From: Oscillibacter sp.
GTDB lineage: Bacteria > Bacillota > Clostridia > Oscillospirales > Oscillospiraceae
DNA: 16,219 nucleotides
Direction: 5' to 3'
NCBI GenBank assembly: GCA_009773995.1
Contig: VSMY01000058.1
Span: 1 to 16,219, forward strand
Below, piece by piece: positions 1 to 5,781 of the stretch (its first letter is position 1; every line of letters starts with the position of its first letter). The notes beneath the pieces are model-generated. The model was given only the letters and a program-made list of their open reading frames with translations, was not told where the DNA came from and searched no databases. The position numbers and the translations under genes were made by a program.

Positions 1-87
1 GTATAGAAAGCCGCAGCACATCAAAGCGTGAAATGGACAATTTTCCATCTAGTAAAAACATTTTGTAAATTTTTTCCCCATTTTTTC

Positions 88-116
88 TTGACGAATGGGC
101 TTGGGTATAGTATATT
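88..116 (+). promoter_or_regulatory. Sigma-A type promoter of the NSS transporter gene
   Basis: A -35 element TTGACG (88-93) and a -10 element TATATT (111-116) are separated by 17 bases in A+T-rich DNA. They lie 34 bases before the GTG start at 150, behind a strong ribosome binding site AAAGGAGG (135-142). The 87 bases further upstream hold no gene that I can see, only A/T runs and a weak 5-bp hairpin near 34-49. Confidence 0.7.
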
Positions 117-149
117 TGTTAATAATCACCGATTAAAGGAGGAATTTTT

Positions 150-1697
150 GTGGAGAATGAGAGAGGTTCCTGGGGGAGTAACTTAGGCTTTCTGATGGCC
201 GCCATCGGCTCCGCCGTGGGTCTGGGCAATATCTGGGGCTTCCCCTACAAAATGGGCAAGTCCGGCGGCTTCGCCTTCTTGATCATCTATGTGCTGCTGG
301 CCATTTTCGTGGGTTTCAGCATCATGATGAGCGAGCTGGCCATGGGCCGGAAAACCGGCAAGGGCACCATCGGCGCGTACCACGCCCTGTCGGCCCGCTT
401 TAAGTGGGTGGGCTGGCTGGCGGTGTTCTCTCCCTTCGTCATCCTGAGCTTCTACACGGTTCTGGGCGGCTACTGCATCGAGTACATGTCCCTGAACCTG
501 AGCAACCTGGCCTTCGGCGGGGCGGAGGTCAAGGCCGGCGCGGACCTGTTCGGCGCCATGCTGACCAATCCCTTTGGCTGCGTCATGTTCACCTTCCTGT
601 TCATGATCATCTGCTACCTCATCAACCGGGGCGGAATCTCCGGGGGCATTGAGAAATTCAACAACATCGGCATGCCCGCCCTGTTTGTAATGCTGGTCAT
701 CATCATCATCCGGTCCGTGACCCTGCCCGGCGCGGCGGAGGGCCTGAAGTTCATGTTCCTCCCCGGCTACGCGGTGGAGGCGGGCTTCATTGAGGAGTCT
801 CCCCGCCTGATTTCCGTGCTGGCCACCGCCGGCGGGCAGATGTTCTTCTCCCTGTCCCTGGCCATGGGCATCACCATCACCTACGGCTCCTACATGAAAA
901 AGGAGCAGAACATTGTGAAGAACTCCGTGGTGGTGGTCTTCGCGGACACCCTGGTGGCCATCATGGCGGGCATCGCCGTCATCCCCGCCGCTGTGGCGAC
1001 CTACGGACCCAGCGCCACCCTCAGCGGCCCCAAGCTGCTGTTTATCACCCTGCAGGACGTGTTCCAGGCCATGGGCTCCATCGGCCCCCTGTTCGGCGTA
1101 ATCTTCTACCTGTTCGTGCTGGTGGCGGCCATTTCCTCCGCCATCGCCCTGATTGAAGTGGTCGTCACCTTCCTGCTGGACCACGCGGAGAGCAAGGGCA
1201 AGCAGGGCAACCGGCCCAAGACTGTGTTCTGGGTGTGCGTGGCCATCATGGTCGAGGCCGCCCTGGTGGCCGTGGACGGCCTGGGCAGCAACGGCGTCTG
1301 GGTTCCCTTCCAGAAGATGATCGGCGTCGGCCCCTGGAACGACTGCTGGCTGGACTTCATGGACGCCTTCTCCGAGGGCCTGGCCATGCCCGCGGGCGCG
1401 CTGATTATGAGCATCATGATCGGCTGGGAGCTGCGGACCAAGCCCATCACCGACGAGATCCACCACGGCGCGGAGCAAATCCATTGGCTGAACGCGTTTA
1501 TGAACATCTGCCTGAAATTCATCGTCCCCGTGGCCATGGCCTTCATCCTGGGCGGTCAGATCGGCGACTTCTTCACCATGGACGCCGCCGCCCAGGGCGA
1601 GAGCGTCTACTATATCGGCTATACCATCGGCGCGGTGATCCTGCTGGTTTCCTGGCTGGTGGCCATCAACTCCCCCAAGCGGAAGGAGCCGCTGTAA
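150..1697 (+). CDS. Sodium-dependent transporter, NSS (neurotransmitter:sodium symporter) family
   Basis: This 515-residue membrane protein belongs to the SNF/NSS family, which couples Na+ entry to uptake of amino acids or related amines. The substrate cannot be read from sequence. Residues 20-27 (GSAVGLGN) match the TM1 sodium and substrate site of LeuT in exact register: A22, V23 and N27 are the Na+-coordinating positions. The segment AAISSAIALIEVVV resembles TM8, with its Ser pair at the second Na+ site. About 11-12 hydrophobic segments follow. The GTG start is chosen because AAAGGAGG lies 7 bases upstream and the family motif begins only about 20 residues in. Oddity: position 30, the extracellular gate Arg in LeuT (RFP motif), is Gly here (GFPYK), while the acidic TM10 partner region (LDFMD) is kept. 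The gene stands alone with its own promoter and terminator. Confidence 0.93.
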   Translation: MENERGSWGSNLGFLMAAIGSAVGLGNIWGFPYKMGKSGGFAFLIIYVLLAIFVGFSIMMSELAMGRKTGKGTIGAYHALSARFKWVGWLAVFSPFVILSFYTVLGGYCIEYMSLNLSNLAFGGAEVKAGADLFGAMLTNPFGCVMFTFLFMIICYLINRGGISGGIEKFNNIGMPALFVMLVIIIIRSVTLPGAAEGLKFMFLPGYAVEAGFIEESPRLISVLATAGGQMFFSLSLAMGITITYGSYMKKEQNIVKNSVVVVFADTLVAIMAGIAVIPAAVATYGPSATLSGPKLLFITLQDVFQAMGSIGPLFGVIFYLFVLVAAISSAIALIEVVVTFLLDHAESKGKQGNRPKTVFWVCVAIMVEAALVAVDGLGSNGVWVPFQKMIGVGPWNDCWLDFMDAFSEGLAMPAGALIMSIMIGWELRTKPITDEIHHGAEQIHWLNAFMNICLKFIVPVAMAFILGGQIGDFFTMDAAAQGESVYYIGYTIGAVILLVSWLVAINSPKRKEPL

Positions 1698-1736
1698 AAC
1701 CAGTCTTCCCTTTGGAAATCATTTTAGCCTTGAAAA

Positions 1737-1763
1737 GGGCGGAGCTTCGGCTCCGTCCTTTTT
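1737..1763 (+). terminator. Rho-independent terminator of the NSS transporter gene
   Basis: A 9-bp stem (1737-1745 with 1750-1758, one G-T pair) closes on a TTCG tetraloop. It is preceded by AAAA and followed at once by TTTTT (1759-1763). It lies 40 bases after the transporter stop codon. Confidence 0.93.
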
Positions 1764-1816
1764 CAGCGGCCTTCTCCCACTATATACTAGATTCTCCGGA
1801 AATTGCAAGGCTTTTC

Positions 1817-1845
1817 TTGACCGGGCCCCTCCGGTCTGCTATGAT
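1817..1845 (+). promoter_or_regulatory. Sigma-A promoter of the acetyltransferase gene
   Basis: TTGACC (1817-1822), a 17-base spacer and TATGAT (1840-1845) lie 30 bases before the ATG at 1876. The ribosome binding site is AGGAGG (1863-1868). Confidence 0.75.
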
Positions 1846-1875
1846 GAAGCAAACGATTTAATAGGAGGAATTCCC

Positions 1876-2481
1876 ATGACGGAACAGGAAAAGCGCCTGG
1901 CGGGCAGGCTCTACTACCCCCCGGACCCGGAGCTGACGGAGGCCCGGATGCGGGCAAAACGCCTCTGCCACCGCCTAAACACCCTGGCCCCGGACGACTT
2001 CCAGGGCCGGGACAGCACCATCCGGGAGCTCTTCGGCCACGCCGGGAAGGACGCCTGGGTGGAGTCCAATTTCCGCTGTGACTACGGGACCCAGATTTCC
2101 GTGGGCGACTACTTCTTCGCCAACTACGACTGCATCTTCCTGGACATCGCCCCCATCACCATCGGCAGCCGGGTTTACATCGCCCCTAGGGTCTGCATCT
2201 ACACGGTGAATCACCCCATGGTGCCGGAGGTGCGGAACACGGACCTGGAATACGGCCGCCCCGTCACCATCGAGGACAACGTCTGGATCGGGGGAAACGT
2301 GGTGATTCTTCCCGGCGTCACCATCGGCGAGGGGGCGGTCATCGCCGCCGGGTCCATCGTGAACCGGGACATCCCGCCCCGTGTGGTGGCCGGGGGAAAC
2401 CCCTGCCGGGTAATCCGCCCCCTGACGGAGGCGGACCGGGAACAATGGGAGGCCGCCCTCCGGGAGCACCGGGAGACCTGA
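1876..2481 (+). CDS. Maltose/galactoside-type sugar O-acetyltransferase
   Basis: This 201-residue cytosolic enzyme is of the Maa/LacA/NodL family, which transfers acetyl from acetyl-CoA to a sugar hydroxyl. The N-terminal Mac-type segment (about 4-60, with LAGRLYYPPDPEL) is followed by left-handed beta-helix hexapeptide repeats from about 70 to 185. The catalytic His of the family fits H113 in the context YTVNHP, equivalent to His115 of LacA. The C-terminal coils (NVWIGGNVVILPGVTIGEGAVIAAGSIV is the region, about 133-163) and the GNPCRVIR ending are typical. Length is normal. The gene is monocistronic, with its own promoter and a terminator shared with the convergent NUDIX gene. The physiological acceptor cannot be read; these enzymes are often assigned to detoxification of non-metabolised sugars. 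Confidence 0.93.
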   Translation: MTEQEKRLAGRLYYPPDPELTEARMRAKRLCHRLNTLAPDDFQGRDSTIRELFGHAGKDAWVESNFRCDYGTQISVGDYFFANYDCIFLDIAPITIGSRVYIAPRVCIYTVNHPMVPEVRNTDLEYGRPVTIEDNVWIGGNVVILPGVTIGEGAVIAAGSIVNRDIPPRVVAGGNPCRVIRPLTEADREQWEAALREHRET

Positions 2482-2489
2482 TGCCCTTC

Positions 2490-2513
2490 AAGCCGCTCCG
2501 AAAGGGGCGGCTT
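2490..2513. terminator. Bidirectional terminator between the acetyltransferase and NUDIX genes
   Basis: A 10-bp stem (2490-2499 with 2504-2513, one G-T pair) closes on a GAAA tetraloop in the 34-base gap between two convergent stop codons. The U-tracts are short on both sides, so efficiency may be moderate. Confidence 0.75.
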
Positions 2514-2515
2514 TC

Positions 2516-2983
2516 TCAATCCAGCGGCCTGCCGTTCAGCGCCGCCGAGACCAGCCGGTCCCCCTCATACCGGAGCTTCAGGGAGAAGAAGGGCGCGTCC
2601 TCGTCCAGGAGGCGGAGGAAGAGCTTGTCCCCCTCCCAGAGGGGCAGGGACAGAAGATCCGCCTTCTTGATCCAGGCCAGCTCCCCCTCGTCGCAGGAGT
2701 GGGGCGTCCCCGTCCAGGCGGAGGCGGTGAAGAGGTGCATGTACTCCGTAGGGGCCTGGTCGGACACAAAGGTCACCAGTCCCCGGTAACGGTACGCCGT
2801 CAGCGTCAGCCCCGTCTCCTCCCAGCACTCCCGGAGAACGCAGTCCTCCGGGCTCTCCCCATCCTGAAATTTTCCCCCCACGCCGATCCATTTCCCCTGA
2901 TTCACGTCGTGGTCCTTTTTCACCCGGTGGAGCATCAGGTACTCGTCTCCCCGCTCCAGATAGCACAGGGTGGAATAGAGCAT
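2516..2983 (-). CDS. NUDIX hydrolase (MutT-like, 8-oxo-dGTP diphosphatase type)
   Basis: This 155-residue cytosolic pyrophosphohydrolase carries a complete Nudix box at residues 37-59, fitting G-x5-E-x7-RE-x2-EE-x-G-L with R51, E52, E55 and E56 as the metal-binding core. The N-terminus (YLERGDEYLMLHR) and the KWIGVGGK lead-in are typical of 8-oxo-dGTP-type enzymes, but the substrate is not proven. I chose the start at 2983 because AAAGGAGAGG (2991-3000) sits correctly before it. A longer in-frame ATG at 3028 lacks such a site and overlaps a perfect -10 hexamer TATAAT (3032 down to 3027), which is more likely the promoter. The matching -35 (TTTTCT) is weak. The gene is divergent from the SOS-box-carrying SLOG gene. 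Confidence 0.9.
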   Translation of the reverse strand: MLYSTLCYLERGDEYLMLHRVKKDHDVNQGKWIGVGGKFQDGESPEDCVLRECWEETGLTLTAYRYRGLVTFVSDQAPTEYMHLFTASAWTGTPHSCDEGELAWIKKADLLSLPLWEGDKLFLRLLDEDAPFFSLKLRYEGDRLVSAALNGRPLD

Positions 2984-3058
2984 GGGCCGTCCTCTCCTTT
3001 CCGCGGCGGAGCGCCGCTTGAAATCCATTATACCCCTCCCCGCCGAAAAAGAAAAGGC

Positions 3059-3087
3059 TTTACATTTCAGAACGAATGTTCTATAAT
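3059..3087 (+). promoter_or_regulatory. Sigma-A promoter with an embedded LexA (SOS) box
   Basis: TTTACA (3059-3064) and TATAAT (3082-3087) are separated by exactly 17 bases. The last 12 of those bases (3070-3081) read GAACGAATGTTC, which fits the Gram-positive LexA/DinR core GAAC-RNRY-GTTC in full and extends by one base to a 14-base palindrome (A...T). A repressor bound there would cover the promoter between -35 and -10. This is direct sequence evidence; LexA binding is inferred. Confidence 0.85.
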
Positions 3088-3121
3088 GGTTTCATCACTC
3101 TGCCGGGAGAGGAGGTTCCCC

Positions 3122-3637
3122 ATGCGGTCCAGACAAATCAGCTGCTGCTTCACCGGCCACCGCCCCGGAAAACTGCCTTGGCGCTACGACGAGGCGGACC
3201 CCCGGTGCCTCTCCCTGAAACGGCGCATCGCCGACGCGGTGGAGGCCGCCTATGAGGAGGGACACCGCCACTTCCTCTGCGGCATGGCCCTGGGCTGCGA
3301 CCTCTATTTCTGCGAGGCGGTCCTGGCCCTCCGGGAACGGCTCCCCGGCGTCACCGTGGAGGCCGCCGTCCCCTGCCCCACCCAGGCGGACGCCTGGGCG
3401 CCGGACCAGAGGGCGCGGTACAAGCGGCTCGTGGAGGCCTGCGACTTCGAGACCCTGGTCTCCGCCAAGTACACCCCCTACTGCATGCAGCGGCGGGACC
3501 GGTACATGGTGGACCATTCCTCCCTGCTCATCGCCGCCTTTGACGGCACCCCCGGCGGCACCCAGTACACCATGCAGTACGCCATGAGCCGCCGGGTCTC
3601 CATCGTGGATCTGCCCTTAACCTTGGAGGAGCCCTGA
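3122..3637 (+). CDS. SLOG-superfamily DUF1273 (YpsA-like) protein, probably SOS-regulated
   Basis: This 171-residue cytosolic protein matches the DUF1273/YpsA branch of the SLOG (Rossmann-like nucleotide-binding) superfamily, to which DprA and LOG proteins also belong. An N-terminal strand leads into the CFTGHRPGKL motif (about 9-18). The LCGMALGCDLYFCEAV segment (about 56-71) resembles the nucleotide-binding glycine and acidic region, and a late GTPGGTQYTMQYA segment resembles the second loop. No catalytic activity is established for the family; ligand sensing or nucleotide signalling is a family-level proposal. The ATG at 3122 is chosen because AGAGGAGG (3108-3115) precedes it and the family motif starts at once. 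A longer open frame upstream overlaps the NUDIX gene and is not used. Its promoter contains a LexA box, so induction by DNA damage is predicted. Confidence 0.85.
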   Translation: MRSRQISCCFTGHRPGKLPWRYDEADPRCLSLKRRIADAVEAAYEEGHRHFLCGMALGCDLYFCEAVLALRERLPGVTVEAAVPCPTQADAWAPDQRARYKRLVEACDFETLVSAKYTPYCMQRRDRYMVDHSSLLIAAFDGTPGGTQYTMQYAMSRRVSIVDLPLTLEEP

Positions 3638-3655
3638 TTTTTTCGGGGCTCCCTC
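3624..3655 (+). terminator. Possible weak terminator or inverted repeat at the end of the SLOG gene
   Basis: GGAGGAGCCC and GGGCTCCCTCC form a roughly 10-bp stem with one bulged base around a loop rich in T. It spans the stop codon (3635-3637). There is no U-tract after it, so the stem may only attenuate reading into gpr. Confidence 0.35.
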
Positions 3656-3718
3656 CGCATATTTCGCCTCCCTCCGCAAAACCTAAGCCCAAACAGTTTC
3701 GGTTTGGGAGGCGGTCCT

Positions 3719-4615
3719 ATGTTCGCAAAGCGCACCGACCTGGCCCTGGAGGCCCGGGAGCTCTGGCAGGAGTCCACGGAGAAGACCACCCGGCTCTCCG
3801 GGGTCAAGGCCACGAAGTCCAAGGAGGAGGGTTACCCCGTCACCCGGGTGGAGATCCTGGACCGGCGGGGGGAGGAGGCCCTGGGGAAGCCCCAGGGGAC
3901 CTATCTCACCATCGACCTGACCAGCTTCTGGCAGCGGAAGCCGGACTTTTTTGAGCGGGCCGTCCGGGCCGTGGGGTCCCAGCTGAGAGCCATGCTCCCG
4001 GCCGAGGGCCCCGCCCTCATCGTGGGCCTGGGGAACGCCGCCATGACCCCGGACGCCGTGGGCCCCCTGGCGGCGGACAGCGTGCTGGTCACCCGGCACC
4101 TCATCGCCGCCAGCCCCAAGCACTTCGCCGGGTTCCGCCCTGTGGCGGTGTTCCGGGCGGGGGTGCTGGGCACCACCGGCGTGGAGTCCGCCGAGGCCGT
4201 CCGGGGCCTGGTGGAACAGGTGAAGCCCTCCCTGGTCATCGTCATCGACGCCCTGGCCGCCCGGCGGGTGGGCCGGATGTGCACCACGGTGCAGCTCTCG
4301 GACACCGGCATCGTCCCCGGCTCCGGCGTGGGGAACCACCGGGCGGCGCTGAACCGGGAAACCTTGGGGGTCCCGGTGTTCGCCGTGGGCGTGCCCACGG
4401 TGGTGGACGCCGCCACCCTGGCGGCGGACCTGCTGGAGGAATCCGGCGTGGCCGAGCTGGACGAGACCCGGCTCCGCCATGGGAAAAACCCCCTGACGGT
4501 AACCACCCGGGACGTGGACCAGCAGGTCCGGGAGCTGAGCAAGGTGGTGGGCTACGGCGTCAACTGGGCCCTCCAGGACCTGGAAATTGAGGAGATCAAC
4601 GCGTTACTCGCGTAA
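3719..4615 (+). CDS. gpr: GPR germination endopeptidase (spore protease)
   Basis: This 298-residue protease (peptidase family A25) degrades the small acid-soluble DNA-binding proteins of the spore core during germination. It is made in the forespore as a zymogen. The N-terminus FAKRTDLALEARE is the conserved propeptide and start region. The core has VGLGNAAMTPDAVGP (102-116) and VIDALAARRVGRM (175-187). D112 and D177 fit the two Asp residues proposed as catalytic in Bacillus GPR, by motif and spacing. The segment TGIVPGSGVGNHR (196-208) is also a family signature. It is shorter than the roughly 370-residue Bacillus enzyme, mainly at the C-terminus. The ATG at 3719 follows GGGAGG (3706-3711); a TTG at 3704 in the same frame overlaps that site and is rejected. 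The gene shows the host belongs to an endospore-forming lineage. I could not find a convincing sigma-G promoter. Confidence 0.95.
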   Translation: MFAKRTDLALEARELWQESTEKTTRLSGVKATKSKEEGYPVTRVEILDRRGEEALGKPQGTYLTIDLTSFWQRKPDFFERAVRAVGSQLRAMLPAEGPALIVGLGNAAMTPDAVGPLAADSVLVTRHLIAASPKHFAGFRPVAVFRAGVLGTTGVESAEAVRGLVEQVKPSLVIVIDALAARRVGRMCTTVQLSDTGIVPGSGVGNHRAALNRETLGVPVFAVGVPTVVDAATLAADLLEESGVAELDETRLRHGKNPLTVTTRDVDQQVRELSKVVGYGVNWALQDLEIEEINALLA

Positions 4616-4646
4616 CCCCGCAACAGCCTGTATCAGAACATGGAAA

Positions 4647-4677
4647 AATCCCCGGCGGATATCTTCCGCCGGGGATT
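4647..4677. terminator. Perfect bidirectional terminator between gpr and rnc
   Basis: A perfect 13-bp stem (4647-4659 with 4665-4677) has a 5-base loop TATCT. On the + strand it is followed by CCCGTTTTATT, and on the minus strand by TTTTCCA. It lies between the convergent stop codons of gpr (4615) and rnc (4684). Confidence 0.92.
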
Positions 4678-4683
4678 CCCGTT

Positions 4684-5364
4684 TTATTCAGACAGGCCCT
4701 CCAACGCGCTGCGGGCGGCGGCCTGCTCGGCCTCCTTCTTGCTGTGGCCGGAGCCGGAACCGATGGGCGCGCCGTTCAGCAGCACCTCCGCCGCGAAGGT
4801 CTTGGCGTGGTCCGGGCCCCGCTCCCCCACCATGCGGTAGGAGAGCACCTGGTCCGCCTGGCGCTGGACCAGTTCCTGAAGGGCCGTCTTGTAGTCCCGG
4901 CGGCGCTCCTCCACCACCTCTTCCCGCTCCGCGTCCAGGACACAGCGGTGGATCAGCGCCGAGGCGGCGGCGATGCCCCCGTCCAGGTACACCGCGGCGA
5001 AGACCGCCTCCGTGGCGTCCGCCAGGATGGAGGTCCGGGTCCGGCCGCCGCCGGACTCCTCTCCCCGGCCCAGGCGCAGATAAGCCCCCAGGTTCAGCTT
5101 CCTGGCCACCTCGTAGAGGCTCTGCTCACACACCAGGGCCGCCCGGATGCGGGTCAGGTCCCCCTCCGGCAGATCCGGGTGCTGGGCGAAGAGGAATTCC
5201 GCCGTCACGAAGCCCAGCACCGAATCCCCCAGGAACTCCAGGCGCTCGTTGCTGGACAGGCGGTCCGCCCGGTGCTCGTTGGCGTAGGAGCTGTGGCACA
5301 GGGCCTCCTCCAGCAGCGCTTTGTCCCGGAAAACGTAATCCAGTTTTTTCTCCAGTTCCTGCAT
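4684..5364 (-). CDS. rnc: Ribonuclease III
   Basis: This 226-residue endonuclease cleaves double-stranded RNA, including rRNA precursors, and processes structured mRNAs. The catalytic domain carries the signature NERLEFLGDSVL (39-50). E43, D47, D116 and E119 are the expected metal-binding residues. A double-stranded RNA-binding domain occupies about 153-226, ending GSGHSKKEAEQAAARSAL. Length is normal. The start at 5364 is chosen because GAGAGGA (5371-5377) precedes it and the N-terminal helix matches the family; an upstream in-frame ATG at 5400 falls inside a hairpin and is rejected. It is the last gene of the trmFO-plsX-acpP-rnc run. The 78-base leader after acpP holds two strong stem-loops, which could be self-cleavage targets, as known for rnc autoregulation in Escherichia coli. 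Confidence 0.96.
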   Translation of the reverse strand: MQELEKKLDYVFRDKALLEEALCHSSYANEHRADRLSSNERLEFLGDSVLGFVTAEFLFAQHPDLPEGDLTRIRAALVCEQSLYEVARKLNLGAYLRLGRGEESGGGRTRTSILADATEAVFAAVYLDGGIAAASALIHRCVLDAEREEVVEERRRDYKTALQELVQRQADQVLSYRMVGERGPDHAKTFAAEVLLNGAPIGSGSGHSKKEAEQAAARSALEGLSE

Positions 5365-5384
5365 AGCAGTCCTCTCTGAAAGGA

Positions 5385-5406
5385 CGCCCCGTGGGGTCAC
5401 GGGGCG
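5385..5406 (-). other. Stem-loop in the rnc leader (proximal)
   Basis: A perfect 9-bp G+C-rich stem (5385-5393 with 5398-5406) closes on a 4-base loop. It sits about 20 bases upstream of the rnc start and just ahead of its ribosome binding site. No U-tract follows on the minus strand beyond TCCTTTC, so it is not an evident terminator. Confidence 0.6.
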
Positions 5407-5415
5407 GGCTTCCTC

Positions 5416-5438
5416 CGCGCCTGTTTCTGGCAGGCGCG
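5416..5438 (-). other. Stem-loop between acpP and rnc (distal)
   Basis: A perfect 8-bp stem CGCGCCTG/CAGGCGCG (5416-5423 with 5431-5438) has a 7-base loop. It starts 4 bases after the acpP stop codon. On the minus strand it is followed by GAGGAAG rather than a U-tract. It may protect the acpP mRNA 3' end or be an RNase III site. On the + strand TTTTT follows it, but no + gene ends there. Confidence 0.55.
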
Positions 5439-5442
5439 CTTT

Positions 5443-5691
5443 TTACTTATTCAGCTTCCCGGCCAGGTAGTTCACCGCGTCGCCCACGGTCTTGAGGGAG
5501 GAAAGCTCCTCTTCCTCGATCTCGCCGACCTCGAACTCCTCCTCCATGGCCATGACCAGCTCCACCAGGTCCACGGAGTCCGCGCCCAGATCCCCCTCGA
5601 AGGCGGTATCCAGGGTGATCTCCTCCGGATCCTTGGCAAACTGCTCCGCCACCAGACCGCGCAGCACGCTTAAAATTTCTTCGTTTGACAT
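5443..5691 (-). CDS. acpP: Acyl carrier protein
   Basis: This 82-residue acidic protein carries fatty-acyl intermediates on a 4'-phosphopantetheine arm. The attachment site is S39 in DLGADSVDLVEL (34-45), with Val where many ACPs have Leu after the Ser. Helix II (VELVMAMEEEFEVGEI) is the standard recognition helix for fatty-acid enzymes. The ribosome binding site AAGGAGT (5701-5707) supports the start. A longer open frame running back through plsX is a shadow. The gene lies directly downstream of plsX, whose product uses acyl-ACP, and has its own strong promoter overlapping the plsX stop codon. That fits the high level of ACP that cells need. Confidence 0.97.
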   Translation of the reverse strand: MSNEEILSVLRGLVAEQFAKDPEEITLDTAFEGDLGADSVDLVELVMAMEEEFEVGEIEEEELSSLKTVGDAVNYLAGKLNK

Positions 5692-5751
5692 TGCCGTTTC
5701 ACTCCTTATAGACTTTGCCGCCCTTGAACCAGCAGCCCTTTCATGAAGCCT

Positions 5752-5781
5752 ATCATACGGCAACAGCCGCCGTGCTGTCAA
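5752..5781 (-). promoter_or_regulatory. Sigma-A promoter of acpP inside the end of plsX
   Basis: On the minus strand TTGACA (5781 down to 5776) and TATGAT (5757 down to 5752) are separated by 18 bases. The -35 element includes the plsX stop codon region (5778-5780). It lies 61 bases before the acpP start. Confidence 0.75.

Noticed and set aside
39..55. CodY-like box upstream of the NSS transporter
   Set aside because: Only the first half AATTTTC matches; the second half of the palindrome does not fit, about 9 of 15 positions in all.
183..1484. Minus-strand 433-codon open frame opposite the NSS transporter
   Set aside because: Its composition is extremely rich in His, Asp, Gly and Gln, the expected antisense image of a hydrophobic membrane protein gene. 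No start signals are visible.
3636..3664. Possible sigma-G promoter upstream of gpr (CATATTT near 3659)
   Set aside because: The -10 has a mismatch in the last base and no acceptable -35 lies at the right distance, so it is not distinguishable from chance.
4587..5366. 259-codon + frame opposite rnc
   Set aside because: It crosses the perfect gpr-rnc terminator and is a Pro/Arg/Gly shadow of RNase III.
5416..5441. Terminator on the + strand (stem followed by TTTTT)
   Set aside because: No + strand gene ends here. The T run belongs to the minus-strand acpP stop codon region read in reverse.
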